A stretch of DNA of 64,000 bases from an uncultured Polaribacter sp. (GTDB taxonomy: Bacteria > Bacteroidota > Bacteroidia > Flavobacteriales > Flavobacteriaceae): the NCBI RefSeq assembly GCF_947497125.1, contig NZ_CANMFI010000001.1:186001-250000 (forward strand). Reading direction: 5' to 3'. Each line of letters starts with the position of its first letter. Position 1 is the first letter of the stretch. Shown here one piece after another: positions 37,730 through 46,104 of this stretch. The notes below the pieces were generated by a model that was given only the letters and a program-made list of their open reading frames with translations, was not told the origin of the DNA and ran no database searches. Position numbers and translations under genes: made by a program.

Positions 37730-38422
37730 ATGAATACAGAAAAATTTAATAATTTTTTATCTCAATTATCTAACTTACCTATTAGTGTAATTAAAACATC
37801 GGCTTTAAAAGATATTTTAAAGCCGATTGATCTTTCTGCCAAGAATAAAGAGTTGCTAAAGTTTGATACAGCTATTTCTAGTGACTGGGAAACTTATATA
37901 GCTACCTTTTTAGAAGATCATAAAGCAACCATTGCATTTGGTGGTTATTTAGAAAAAAGAAATTTATACGATAGAAGTAGTTATTTTAAAAATGTTTCTG
38001 AAAAAGAAAAAAGAAATATTCATTTAGGTGTTGACTTATGGTGTAAAGAAAACTCAAAAGTTTTAGCAGTACTTGATGGAAAGGTTCATAGTTTTAAAAA
38101 TAATTTGAATTATGGAGATTATGGTCCTACAATTATCTTAGAGCATGAAATAGAAGGACAACTTTTTTACTCGCTTTATGGTCATTTAAACTTAAAATCG
38201 ATACGTAATTTAAAAATAGGGCAATCCTTTTTACAAGGAAATGAAATTGGTGCCATAGGAAATGCATCTGTAAATGGAGATTATGCGCCCCATTTACATT
38301 TTCAACTCATTAGAAATTTAGAAAACTGTTTTGGTGATTATCCAGGTGTTTCATCCGAAGAAAAGAAAGAGTTTTATGCAAATAATTGCCCAGATCCCAA
38401 TCTATTATTAAAATTGTATTAA
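37730..38422 (+). CDS. M23-family metallopeptidase-like protein
   Basis: A 230-residue protein with a peptidase M23 (LytM) domain. The zinc/catalytic signatures are HLGVDLW near residue 98 and the HLHFQ motif near 187. A beta segment with GDYGPTIILEHEIEGQLFYSLYGHL precedes the latter. M23 enzymes cut peptidoglycan cross-bridges or act as non-catalytic cell-wall regulators. No signal peptide is evident at the N-terminus (MNTEKFNNFLSQ), which is unusual for an exported cell-wall enzyme, so localisation is unclear. It lies 95 nt after acnA. Confidence 0.82.
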   Translation: MNTEKFNNFLSQLSNLPISVIKTSALKDILKPIDLSAKNKELLKFDTAISSDWETYIATFLEDHKATIAFGGYLEKRNLYDRSSYFKNVSEKEKRNIHLGVDLWCKENSKVLAVLDGKVHSFKNNLNYGDYGPTIILEHEIEGQLFYSLYGHLNLKSIRNLKIGQSFLQGNEIGAIGNASVNGDYAPHLHFQLIRNLENCFGDYPGVSSEEKKEFYANNCPDPNLLLKLY

Positions 38423-38431
38423 ATAGTGAGC

Positions 38432-39613
38432 CTATTTTACAATCTCATCGATGGCATTTATAATAATTTTACAACCTTTTTTAATTTCTTTGTCAGAGAT
38501 TGTTAATGGTGGTGTTACTCGCATAGCACTTCCTTCAAACAATAAGAAAAATAAGATCAATCCTTTGTCGATACACTTGTAAATTACTTTTTGTGCCATT
38601 TCTGACGATTCTAAAATGACTGCTAACATTAACCCTTTACCTCTAATTTCTTTAATAGAAGGGTGGGTTAGTAGCTCTCTTATTAATATCTCTTTTCTTA
38701 AAGATTCTTTGAGTAAGTTTTTTCTTAAAATTTCTTTGACGGTTGCAACTGCTGCTGCTGCAATTACAGGATGACCAGCAAATGTAGAAATATGACCTAG
38801 TGTTGGGTTTTCTTTTAGCAGGCTCATGTGTTTGTAAGAGGCTATAAAAGCACCAATTGGCATACCACCGCCCAAACCTTTGCCTGTTATAACGATATCT
38901 GGTTGTACGTTATAATTTTCAAATCCCCAGAAACAGCCAGTTCTACCAATGCCTGTCTGTATTTCATCTAAAATTAGCAATGCGCCAACTTGTTCGCATC
39001 GTTGTTTTATTTTTAATAAAAAATTATTTTTAGGCTCAATAAAGCCAGCACCACCTTGAATAGTTTCTAAAATAACAGCAGCTGTTTTTGATGTTATATT
39101 AACAAGTTCTTTGTCATTATTAAACTCGATAAACTTTGTACCAGGTATTAAAGGTCTAAAAGCGGCATGTTGTTTTTCTACCCCAGAAACACTCATTGCA
39201 CCCATAGTATTACCATGATAAGAGTTTTTTGCTGATATTATTTCGGCTCTATTGGTAACTCTTTTCGCTAATTTTATAGCACCTTCTGTTGCTTCTGTAC
39301 CAGAATTTGTAATATAAACAGCCTCTAAATTTTTTGGAGAATTTTCTACAAGTAGCCTACATAAATCTACTTGTGGTTGTTGTACAAACTCGCCATAAAC
39401 CATTACGTGTGCATACTTGTTTAGTTGCTTTTTGATGGCTCTTTTTACGTTGTAATTATTATGCCCAACACTGTTGGCAGAAACACCGGCAACAAAGTCT
39501 AGGTATTTTTTTCCAGAAGTATCATAAATATAGCTTCCTTTTGCTTTGGCTATTTCTAATGAAATAGGGTAATGAGATGTTTGCGCTTGGTATTTAAGAA
39601 AATCTTTTTTCAA
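38432..39613 (-). CDS. Class III PLP-dependent aminotransferase
   Basis: A 393-residue fold-type I aminotransferase of the acetylornithine/GABA/beta-alanine-like class III group. The PLP lysine is in DIVITGKGLGGGMPIGAFI near residue 245, and LILDEIQTGIGRTGCFWGFE near 215 is the cofactor-binding segment. YITNSGTEATEGAIKLAKR near 100 is also typical. The substrate cannot be assigned; acetylornithine or 4-aminobutyrate are common for this class. Its ATG is two bases after the stop of the OstA-like gene, so the two are co-transcribed; no shared pathway is obvious. Confidence 0.88.
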   Translation of the reverse strand: MKKDFLKYQAQTSHYPISLEIAKAKGSYIYDTSGKKYLDFVAGVSANSVGHNNYNVKRAIKKQLNKYAHVMVYGEFVQQPQVDLCRLLVENSPKNLEAVYITNSGTEATEGAIKLAKRVTNRAEIISAKNSYHGNTMGAMSVSGVEKQHAAFRPLIPGTKFIEFNNDKELVNITSKTAAVILETIQGGAGFIEPKNNFLLKIKQRCEQVGALLILDEIQTGIGRTGCFWGFENYNVQPDIVITGKGLGGGMPIGAFIASYKHMSLLKENPTLGHISTFAGHPVIAAAAVATVKEILRKNLLKESLRKEILIRELLTHPSIKEIRGKGLMLAVILESSEMAQKVIYKCIDKGLILFFLLFEGSAMRVTPPLTISDKEIKKGCKIIINAIDEIVK

Positions 39614-39615
39614 AC

Positions 39616-41235
39616 TTATTTTTTTATAGATAGGTTTGTACTAGGTTTAGGTGCTTTTTTTATCTTTTCTTTTTTGATGTCTAATTTATCAGTAGTTTTT
39701 GAACGCTCTTTTTTTACGATTGATAATTCAGATTTTATAAAAATATCTTCCATTTTTTTTGGTTGTTCACTTTCTCGCCAAATAAAACCTTCTAATTCTT
39801 TTACATCATCTGGTAATTGTGAGGGCGGATACGTTTTACCATCAGACTCTTTTAAGTATTTTATGGTTTGTATCAAACCATCTTTAAGTGTAAATTCTAT
39901 ATTGCTTGATATTTCTTTTGTAATTGTTTCTAAAACCTGTGTTTGTTCATTTCTATTAAAATAAACAGATTCAGCATTGCCCTTTACAAGTAAAAGATTG
40001 AGTTTGTTATTTTTAAATTTCCCAAAGATATTACGTCCTTTTATTTGGTTAAAATCTGTATTAGAAATAGAATCTTTAGAGATGATAAAAGAGTTATTAA
40101 TCACTTTTAAAGAATCTAATTTTTGGGTATCTACTTTTGATTTTAGATGTATGGTATCTCCTGTTATTTGATTTTTTTCTGACCAAATTACAGGATTTGT
40201 AAACATTTTAGTCAAGCCTGTTTTCTGATTGGTATGAATAGAATCGCATTTTCCTTGTAAATCCGATTTAAATATTTTTACATTGTGGTAAGTACGTACA
40301 ATTCTTTCTTTGGGTTTGCCAGTTACCAATAAGGTGTCTCCATGAATAAACATAGAGTCTTTATCGATAATCGATATTGCAACAGCTTTTTTGATGATAA
40401 ATAACGAATCTTTTAATTCGAAAATTTCTGCATAATTGCCCTTTGTAATAAAATTTTTAACAGTATCGATTACTTTGATATTATTGGTTGCAGAGGCAAA
40501 TCCTTTTCTTTTATCATAAAATAAACTATCGCCTTCAACAGTTCTTTCTTTTAAATATAATTTTGCATTTTTAACAAAGTGTGATACTGCTGTTTTCGTA
40601 TTGTAAAAACCTCTTTCGCAATAAATTCTATTGTTATTACTAGAATTTGTAATTGTAGATGGGCCGTATAAATAGGTAAGACCAGAGTTTGTGTAATAAT
40701 CTAAATGATTCGATTCTAAATGATGCTCTGGGTTTACAACCGTAACTCTAGTTGTTGCAGTAAATTTTTTATCTTCTAAATAATAATTACCGTTTTTACT
40801 TTTTAAAGTATTTGTTTGGTCTTTTATGGTAGCATAACTTCTGTAGTATAATTTTTGATTTAAGCGATCAAATTGCAATGTGTCCGATTTTAAAGTCATT
40901 GTATCATCCTTTAACACAACATTTCCCCAAGAAAGTGCTTGTTTCGAGTTGGCATCATAATCGGTATAATCACTTGTTTGCGTAATAGAATCTCCTTGCT
41001 TTATAATGACATTACCAATGGCTTTAAAAAAGTTTTTCTCTTTATAAAATAAGGCTTGTTCACTTTTTAAAACAATACCGTCATGCGTCATTTTTACATT
41101 ACCAATTAGCAATGTTGCTCCTGGAAACTTGTCTTCATTGGCCTCTTGATATTCAGCTTCGTATTTTATTTTTTTCGATTGAGAAAAAAGAAATGAAGTT
41201 GATGCAATTAGGATTAAAAATAATATTTTTTTCAA
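39616..41235 (-). CDS. OstA-like (LptA/LptD N-terminal domain) periplasmic protein
   Basis: A 539-residue exported protein with a signal peptide (MKKILFLILIASTSFLFSQS). It contains repeated beta-strand units of the OstA/LptA type (for example VLKSEQALFYKEKNFFKAIGNV and VLKDDTMTLKSDTLQFDRLN). LptA-type proteins bridge the periplasm in lipopolysaccharide export. It is much longer than E. coli LptA (about 185 residues), as in other Bacteroidota, and the Lys-rich C-terminus (about 500-539) looks disordered. It is divergent from trmH, and the lipid A genes lie about 6 kb away. Confidence 0.85.
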   Translation of the reverse strand: MKKILFLILIASTSFLFSQSKKIKYEAEYQEANEDKFPGATLLIGNVKMTHDGIVLKSEQALFYKEKNFFKAIGNVIIKQGDSITQTSDYTDYDANSKQALSWGNVVLKDDTMTLKSDTLQFDRLNQKLYYRSYATIKDQTNTLKSKNGNYYLEDKKFTATTRVTVVNPEHHLESNHLDYYTNSGLTYLYGPSTITNSSNNNRIYCERGFYNTKTAVSHFVKNAKLYLKERTVEGDSLFYDKRKGFASATNNIKVIDTVKNFITKGNYAEIFELKDSLFIIKKAVAISIIDKDSMFIHGDTLLVTGKPKERIVRTYHNVKIFKSDLQGKCDSIHTNQKTGLTKMFTNPVIWSEKNQITGDTIHLKSKVDTQKLDSLKVINNSFIISKDSISNTDFNQIKGRNIFGKFKNNKLNLLLVKGNAESVYFNRNEQTQVLETITKEISSNIEFTLKDGLIQTIKYLKESDGKTYPPSQLPDDVKELEGFIWRESEQPKKMEDIFIKSELSIVKKERSKTTDKLDIKKEKIKKAPKPSTNLSIKK

Positions 41236-41374
41236 ACGGTTTAATTTTCAACAAAAATAAACAAAAGAATATTGCTTACTACTAAAGAAAAGTGAAAGTT
41301 CATTGATTACAATTCAATTCTTATTTTTTTTAAAAATTGATGAGGATAAAAATAATAATTTTAAGTTTGTATTT

Positions 41375-42052
41375 ATGATAGATGCACAATTACTAAATTA
41401 TTTAGAAGGTTTTTTAACAGACAAGAGAAAGCATTTGTTTAAAAAGGTTTTAGACAATAGAACCAATCATTTTACGGTTGTTTTAGAAGATATTTATCAA
41501 GCCCATAATGCAAGTGCGGTGGTTAGAACGGCAGATATTTTTGGTGTACAAGAAGTGCATACAATCGAAAATAAATACACCAATAGAGTTTCTAGACATG
41601 TTGCTAAAGGCTCTCAAAAATGGATTACCTCGAAACGTTATAATACAGACGGAGATAATACCAAAACTTGTTTAAATCATTTGCGCAATCAAGGATATCA
41701 AATAATAGCCACTACGCCTCATAATGACTCTTGTTTATTACACGAGTTTGATATTACTAAAAAATCGGCATTTGTTTTTGGGGTAGAAGCAAATGGGGTA
41801 TCAGACCTTGTAAAAGAGCAAGCAGATGGATTTTTAAAAATACCGATGGTTGGTTTTACAGAGAGTTTAAATATTTCTGTAGCAGCGGCAATTATCTTAC
41901 AAGAGGTAACAACTAAACTAAGAAAGTCTAATATTGCTTGGCAATTATCAACAAAAGAGAAAGAGGAGTTGTATTTTGATTGGGTACAGAAATCAATAAA
42001 AAATAGTGCAAAAATACAAGCACATTATCATCAAGAAATAAAAGAAAAGTAA
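41375..42052 (+). CDS. trmH: TrmH-family tRNA/rRNA 2'-O-methyltransferase
   Basis: A 225-residue SPOUT-fold enzyme. The SAM-binding knot motifs are visible: NASAVVRTADIFGVQEVH near residue 48, FGVEANGVSD near 125, and IPMVGFTESLNISVAAAIIL near 150. TrmH proper methylates G18 of tRNA. The start at 41375 (MIDAQLL) fits the family; the longer frame from 41303 adds 24 residues. The gene is convergent with the DUF4258-like gene, with no base between the two stop codons. Confidence 0.85.
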   Translation: MIDAQLLNYLEGFLTDKRKHLFKKVLDNRTNHFTVVLEDIYQAHNASAVVRTADIFGVQEVHTIENKYTNRVSRHVAKGSQKWITSKRYNTDGDNTKTCLNHLRNQGYQIIATTPHNDSCLLHEFDITKKSAFVFGVEANGVSDLVKEQADGFLKIPMVGFTESLNISVAAAIILQEVTTKLRKSNIAWQLSTKEKEELYFDWVQKSIKNSAKIQAHYHQEIKEK

Positions 42053-42424
42053 CTACGGTTTAACAATTACTTCTTTAACGGTAGCAGTAGAATCGCAGCG
42101 TTTTACCAATAAACTTATGTTTTCTAATGTTTTAACACCAGTAATATAATATTCGGCACAAGGTTTTTGTCTTGGTGCTCCTTTGCTAAAATTAACATCG
42201 CCGGTATGTAAGATGGTGCTTATTTTTAGGGTATCTATCTCAAACTTTTGCATTGCATTTTTTGCATCATCAGAATACAATCGTTGTTTTATACGAATCG
42301 ATTTTAATGTTCTTGCATCCATACCATAATCAAATGTTGCTTTTTTCTTTTGCCAGAAAAAATACACACCAATACAGCCTAATGATAAACCCACTAAATA
42401 ATATCCTATTCGTTTTAAAAGCAT
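42053..42424 (-). CDS. Membrane-anchored protein, possibly DUF4258 family
   Basis: A 123-residue protein with a single N-terminal transmembrane segment (IGYYLVGLSLGCIGVYFFW, residues 6-24) and a soluble domain containing ARTLKSIRIKQRLYSDDAK and the Cys-bearing segments KPCAEYYI and KRCDS. It resembles from memory uncharacterised flavobacterial proteins assigned to DUF4258. The function is unknown. It sits downstream of ald in the same direction and may share a transcript with tsaE and ald. Confidence 0.6.
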   Translation of the reverse strand: MLLKRIGYYLVGLSLGCIGVYFFWQKKKATFDYGMDARTLKSIRIKQRLYSDDAKNAMQKFEIDTLKISTILHTGDVNFSKGAPRQKPCAEYYITGVKTLENISLLVKRCDSTATVKEVIVKP

Positions 42425-42472
42425 TGTAAAATTTTGAATTGCAAAGGTACTTTTTTGTTATGATAAAGTATC

Positions 42473-43669
42473 TTATAATATTAATAAATTAATATCTCTA
42501 AAAGGAATATCGAACCAATTTGCTACGGTTCTATTTGTTAAAACACCATGGTAAAAATACATACCGTTGCGCAAACTTTTATCAAATTTTGCCGCATTTT
42601 CGAAACCGCCTTCTTCTGCGATGTCTAGTAAATAAGGAGTAAAAATATTACTAATAGAAACAGAAGCAGTTCTTGCATATCGTGCAGGTATATTAGGTAC
42701 ACAATAATGTACTACACCATGTTTTATAAACGTAGGGTTTTTATGTGTGGTAACGTTAGAGGTTTCAAAACAACCACCTCTATCAATACTAACATCAATA
42801 ATAACAGCACCTTCTTTCATGGTTTCTATCATTTCTTGTGTTGCACAAATTGGCGATCTATTTTTGCCTCTAATTGCACCAATGGCAACATCTGCTCGCA
42901 TTAATGCTTTTGCAACAGATTTTGGTTGCAAAGTAGAAGTGTATATAGGTGCGTTTAAGCTGCTCTGTAATTTGCGTAATTTGGTAATAGAATTATCGAA
43001 AACTTTTACGCGAGCACCCAAACCAATAGCTGTTCTTGCTGCAAATTCGCCAACGGTACCTGCACCAAAAATAACAACGCTAGTAGGCGGTACACCACCA
43101 ATGTTTCCTAATAACAAACCATTACCAACATTGGTGCCACTCATTAATTCGGCAGCAATTAAAACAGATGCAGTACCTGCAATTTCACTTAAAGATTTTA
43201 CAATTGGGTAAGTGTCATGTTCATCTTTTATATAATCAAAGGCAACAGCGGTAATTCGTTTTTTTGATAATAAATGAAAGTAATTTTTGTTTTGTGTTTT
43301 TAGTTGAAGCGAAGAAATTAAAATTGTCTTCGGATTCATGTATTCAATTTCTTTTTCGCTCGGTGGTGCAACTTTTAATACAATATTACATTTAAAAGCT
43401 TCTTCTGTATTGTAAGATATTTTTGCCCCTGCATCGGAATATTCTTTGTCTGAATAATTTGCATTTTTACCGGCACCAGTTTCTAAAACAACTCGATGAC
43501 CATGCGCAGATAAAGCAGAAACAGCATCTGGAGTTAAGCAAACTCTTTTTTCACCAGAATAGGTTTCTTTGGGCAAGCCAATAAACAACTCTCCTTTTTG
43601 CTTTTTTATTTCTAAGGTTTCTTCTTGCGGAAGCAACTCTTCTTTACTGAAAGGAGAAAATAAACTCAT
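42473..43669 (-). CDS. ald: Alanine dehydrogenase (AlaDH/PNT family)
   Basis: A 398-residue NAD-dependent dehydrogenase that interconverts L-alanine and pyruvate plus ammonia. The N-terminal catalytic half begins FIGLPKETYSGEKRVCLTPDAV near residue 30, with HGHRVVLETGAGKNANYSDKEY near 55. The Rossmann domain is marked by VVIFGAGTVGEFAARTAIGLGARVKVFD near 205 and GAVIIDVSIDRGGCFETS near 290. It differs somewhat from the classical Bacillus enzyme in length and N-terminal extension. The PNT-alpha subunit is a weaker alternative. It follows tsaE by 4 nt; porX-tsaE-ald order is one I recognise from related flavobacteria. Confidence 0.85.
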   Translation of the reverse strand: MSLFSPFSKEELLPQEETLEIKKQKGELFIGLPKETYSGEKRVCLTPDAVSALSAHGHRVVLETGAGKNANYSDKEYSDAGAKISYNTEEAFKCNIVLKVAPPSEKEIEYMNPKTILISSLQLKTQNKNYFHLLSKKRITAVAFDYIKDEHDTYPIVKSLSEIAGTASVLIAAELMSGTNVGNGLLLGNIGGVPPTSVVIFGAGTVGEFAARTAIGLGARVKVFDNSITKLRKLQSSLNAPIYTSTLQPKSVAKALMRADVAIGAIRGKNRSPICATQEMIETMKEGAVIIDVSIDRGGCFETSNVTTHKNPTFIKHGVVHYCVPNIPARYARTASVSISNIFTPYLLDIAEEGGFENAAKFDKSLRNGMYFYHGVLTNRTVANWFDIPFRDINLLIL

Positions 43670-43673
43670 GATT

Positions 43674-44081
43674 TTATCTTATTTGAATATTTCTTTGTTG
43701 GTCTTCTAAAATTGTTAGCTCAATTTTAAGAGCTTCTAAAGGTAATAAATTTTCAATATTTTCTGGCCATTCTATCAAACACCAGTTTTTTGAGTCAAAA
43801 TACTCATCTATTCCCATATCTAAGGCCTCTTCTTCGTCTTCTATTCTGTAGAAATCGAAATGATATACGATTTCATTTTCTTTAGTTTGATACTCGTTTA
43901 CCAAAGAGAATGTAGGAGAAGAGATGCGATCTAAAACACCTAATTGTTTGCAAATTTCTTTGATAAGTGTTGTTTTACCAACACCCATTTCTCCGAAAAA
44001 CAACAATGTTTTGTGTTCTTTTTTAGAAATAATTGCTGCAGCAATTTCAGAAACTTGATTTAAAGTATAGTTTTTGTTCAT
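43674..44081 (-). CDS. tsaE: tRNA threonylcarbamoyladenosine synthesis ATPase TsaE
   Basis: TsaE is the ATPase that, with TsaB and TsaD, completes N6-threonylcarbamoyladenosine at A37 of ANN-decoding tRNAs. The 135-residue protein has the Walker A FGEMGVGKTTLIKEI near residue 28, then SSPTFSLVNEY near 53 and the conserved HFDFYRIEDEEEALDMGIDEY near 72, with CLIEWPENI near 100. The length is normal. It lies downstream of porX (across repeat copy E) and is closely followed by ald. Confidence 0.93.
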   Translation of the reverse strand: MNKNYTLNQVSEIAAAIISKKEHKTLLFFGEMGVGKTTLIKEICKQLGVLDRISSPTFSLVNEYQTKENEIVYHFDFYRIEDEEEALDMGIDEYFDSKNWCLIEWPENIENLLPLEALKIELTILEDQQRNIQIR

Positions 44082-44163
44082 TTTGTAGTTAAAAATGTAA
44101 AAATAATAAACCTCAAAGTTATTTTAATGTCTTTGAAGTTTATTTTAAATGAAATAATTATAT

Positions 44164-44304
44164 AGCCCAGATTGAAACGGCATCCTTTTTATGCGATGTA
44201 ACTTTATAGATCTCATCTTAAACAAAACAAAGGCTTAACAAGATTAAAAGTTATTGCTATTTAAACTGCATAAAAAGATATAGTAGAAAGCTGGAAAAAG
44301 CTTC
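44164..44304 (-). repeat. Structured intergenic repeat, copy E (long insert)
   Basis: Read on the minus strand it starts GAAGCTTTTTCCAGC and ends CAATCTGGGCT. AGC pairs with GCT and, after a 5-nt TTTTT bulge, CCAG pairs with CTGG. An inner 9-bp stem TTTTTATGC (44186-44194) pairs with GCATAAAAA (44268-44276) and encloses about 73 nt. It begins 24 nt after the porX stop and is oriented with porX. Confidence 0.85.
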
Positions 44305-44327
44305 AAAAAAATATAATTATAAAACAG

Positions 44328-45875
44328 TTATTTTGGGCTATATATTGCACACGGAATAATGACTTCTTCTAATGAAATACCGCCATGCTGATAGGTGTTT
44401 TTATAGTATTTAACAAAATGGTTAAAGTTGTTTGGGTAAGCAAAAAACAAGTCTTCTTTAGCAAAGATAAAAGGACTATTCATTGATATTGAAGGTAAAA
44501 ATATATCTTTCGGATTTTTTACTGCGTACACATTTTTCTCTTCATATGTTAAGCTTTTACCAGTCTTGTAACGAAGGTTTGCACTAATATTTTTGTCGCC
44601 AATAACTTTGCTAGGTTGTTTGCAATTAATGGTACCGTGGTCTGTGGTAATGATTAATTTTTGTCCAAGTTGCTGTGCTTTTTGTATGATTTCGAATAAA
44701 GGAGAGTTCTTAAACCAACTTAAAGTTAAGCTTCTGTAAGCTTTATCATCGCCAGCTAACTCTTTAATGACTTCCATTTCTGTTTTAGAATGCGATAGCA
44801 TGTCAACAAAATTATATACAACCGCAGTTAAATCGTTTTCTTTAGTGCCATTGTAATTTTCTGCCAACTCTTTACCGTTTTTAAGGTTGGTAATTTTATA
44901 GTATTCATGTTTAATGTTTAGTCCTAATCTTTTAATTTGTGCAGATAGAAACTCGTTTTCATGCAAATTCATTCCACCTTCATCGGTATCGTTTTTCCAG
45001 AATTCAGGATATTTTTTATCCATATCTAGTGGCATCAAACCAGAAAAAATAGCATTTCTTGCATATTGAGTTGCGGTAGGTAGTATTGAAAAATAAGAAT
45101 GTTCTTCTTCCTTTTTAAAATGGTTGTTTATGATAGGCTCTAAAATTCGGTATTGATCGAAACGCAAATTATCAATTACAACCCATAAAACACCTTGTTC
45201 TTTGCTTAGTTGTGGTGCCACATAATTTTTGAATAAAGTATGTGAAAATGTCGGTTTATCTTCAGAAGTTAAATACTCTTGGTAATTCTTTTTTATAAAT
45301 TTAAAAAATTGATTATTGGCTTCTTGTTTTTGGCTTTCTAATATGCCTAACATACCGGTATCGTTAATATTTTCTAGCTCAAGCTCCCAATGAATTAGTT
45401 TTTTGTATAACTCTATCCAATCTTGGTAAGTAGTAACCATTCCCATATCCATAGATATTTTACGAAACTCTTGCTGATAATTTGCTGTTGTTTTTTCTGA
45501 GACCAATCTAGAGTTGTCTAAATTCTTTTTTAAACTTAAAAGAATTTGATTCGGATTTACAGGCTTAATCAAATAATCTGCAATTTTAGAGCCAATGGCT
45601 TCTTCCATAATATATTCTTCTTCACTTTTGGTAATCATTACCACAGGTAAATTTTGCTGTTGCTGTTTTATAGCCGCAAGTGTATCTAAACCAGACAAGC
45701 CAGGCATGTTTTCATCTAAAAAAACAATATCAAAATTTTGTTCGGTAACCAAATCAATTGCATCGGCACCATTTGTACAAGAAACTACCGTGTAATTTTT
45801 ACTTTCTAAAAATAGAATGTGGGGTTTTAGCAATTCAATTTCATCATCTACCCATAAAATTTGTATCTGGCTCAT
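44328..45875 (-). CDS. porX: PorX: response regulator fused to a PglZ domain, type IX secretion regulator
   Basis: A 515-residue two-domain protein. Residues 1-120 are a receiver domain (ILWVDDEIELL; the phospho-acceptor Asp is in DIVFLDENMPGLSG near 52; conserved Lys near 103). Residues about 200-515 form an alkaline-phosphatase-like PglZ domain with metal-ligand segments WVVIDNLRFDQYRI, IITTDHGTINCKQPSK and YQHGGISLEEVIIP. PorX proteins act with the PorY kinase in control of the type IX secretion system and, through the enzymatic domain, on nucleotide signals (known from Porphyromonas and Flavobacterium). Its presence implies T9SS in this organism, although no T9SS structural gene is in the window. 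It is divergent from the HD-domain gene. Confidence 0.93.
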   Translation of the reverse strand: MSQIQILWVDDEIELLKPHILFLESKNYTVVSCTNGADAIDLVTEQNFDIVFLDENMPGLSGLDTLAAIKQQQQNLPVVMITKSEEEYIMEEAIGSKIADYLIKPVNPNQILLSLKKNLDNSRLVSEKTTANYQQEFRKISMDMGMVTTYQDWIELYKKLIHWELELENINDTGMLGILESQKQEANNQFFKFIKKNYQEYLTSEDKPTFSHTLFKNYVAPQLSKEQGVLWVVIDNLRFDQYRILEPIINNHFKKEEEHSYFSILPTATQYARNAIFSGLMPLDMDKKYPEFWKNDTDEGGMNLHENEFLSAQIKRLGLNIKHEYYKITNLKNGKELAENYNGTKENDLTAVVYNFVDMLSHSKTEMEVIKELAGDDKAYRSLTLSWFKNSPLFEIIQKAQQLGQKLIITTDHGTINCKQPSKVIGDKNISANLRYKTGKSLTYEEKNVYAVKNPKDIFLPSISMNSPFIFAKEDLFFAYPNNFNHFVKYYKNTYQHGGISLEEVIIPCAIYSPK

Positions 45876-46104
45876 ATATTGTATTTATTTCTAAGATTAG
45901 AACGATAAAAATACATATTTGTTATTCTAGTAAGTGCTTATAAATGATAAAATATTGCCAATTATAACACGTCAATGATTAGATTGTAAAATAGGATTGA
46001 AAATGACTCTATAAAGTTTGGCTGATTTGCCTATAAATTATAAAAAACCAGCAAAACAAATTACTGTGAAACTATAAATTTGTATTTTGCCATTTATTGA
46101 AAAA

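Noticed and set aside
42747..43211. 154-codon plus-strand frame opposite ald
   Set aside because: Antisense to an intact alanine dehydrogenase; no independent support.
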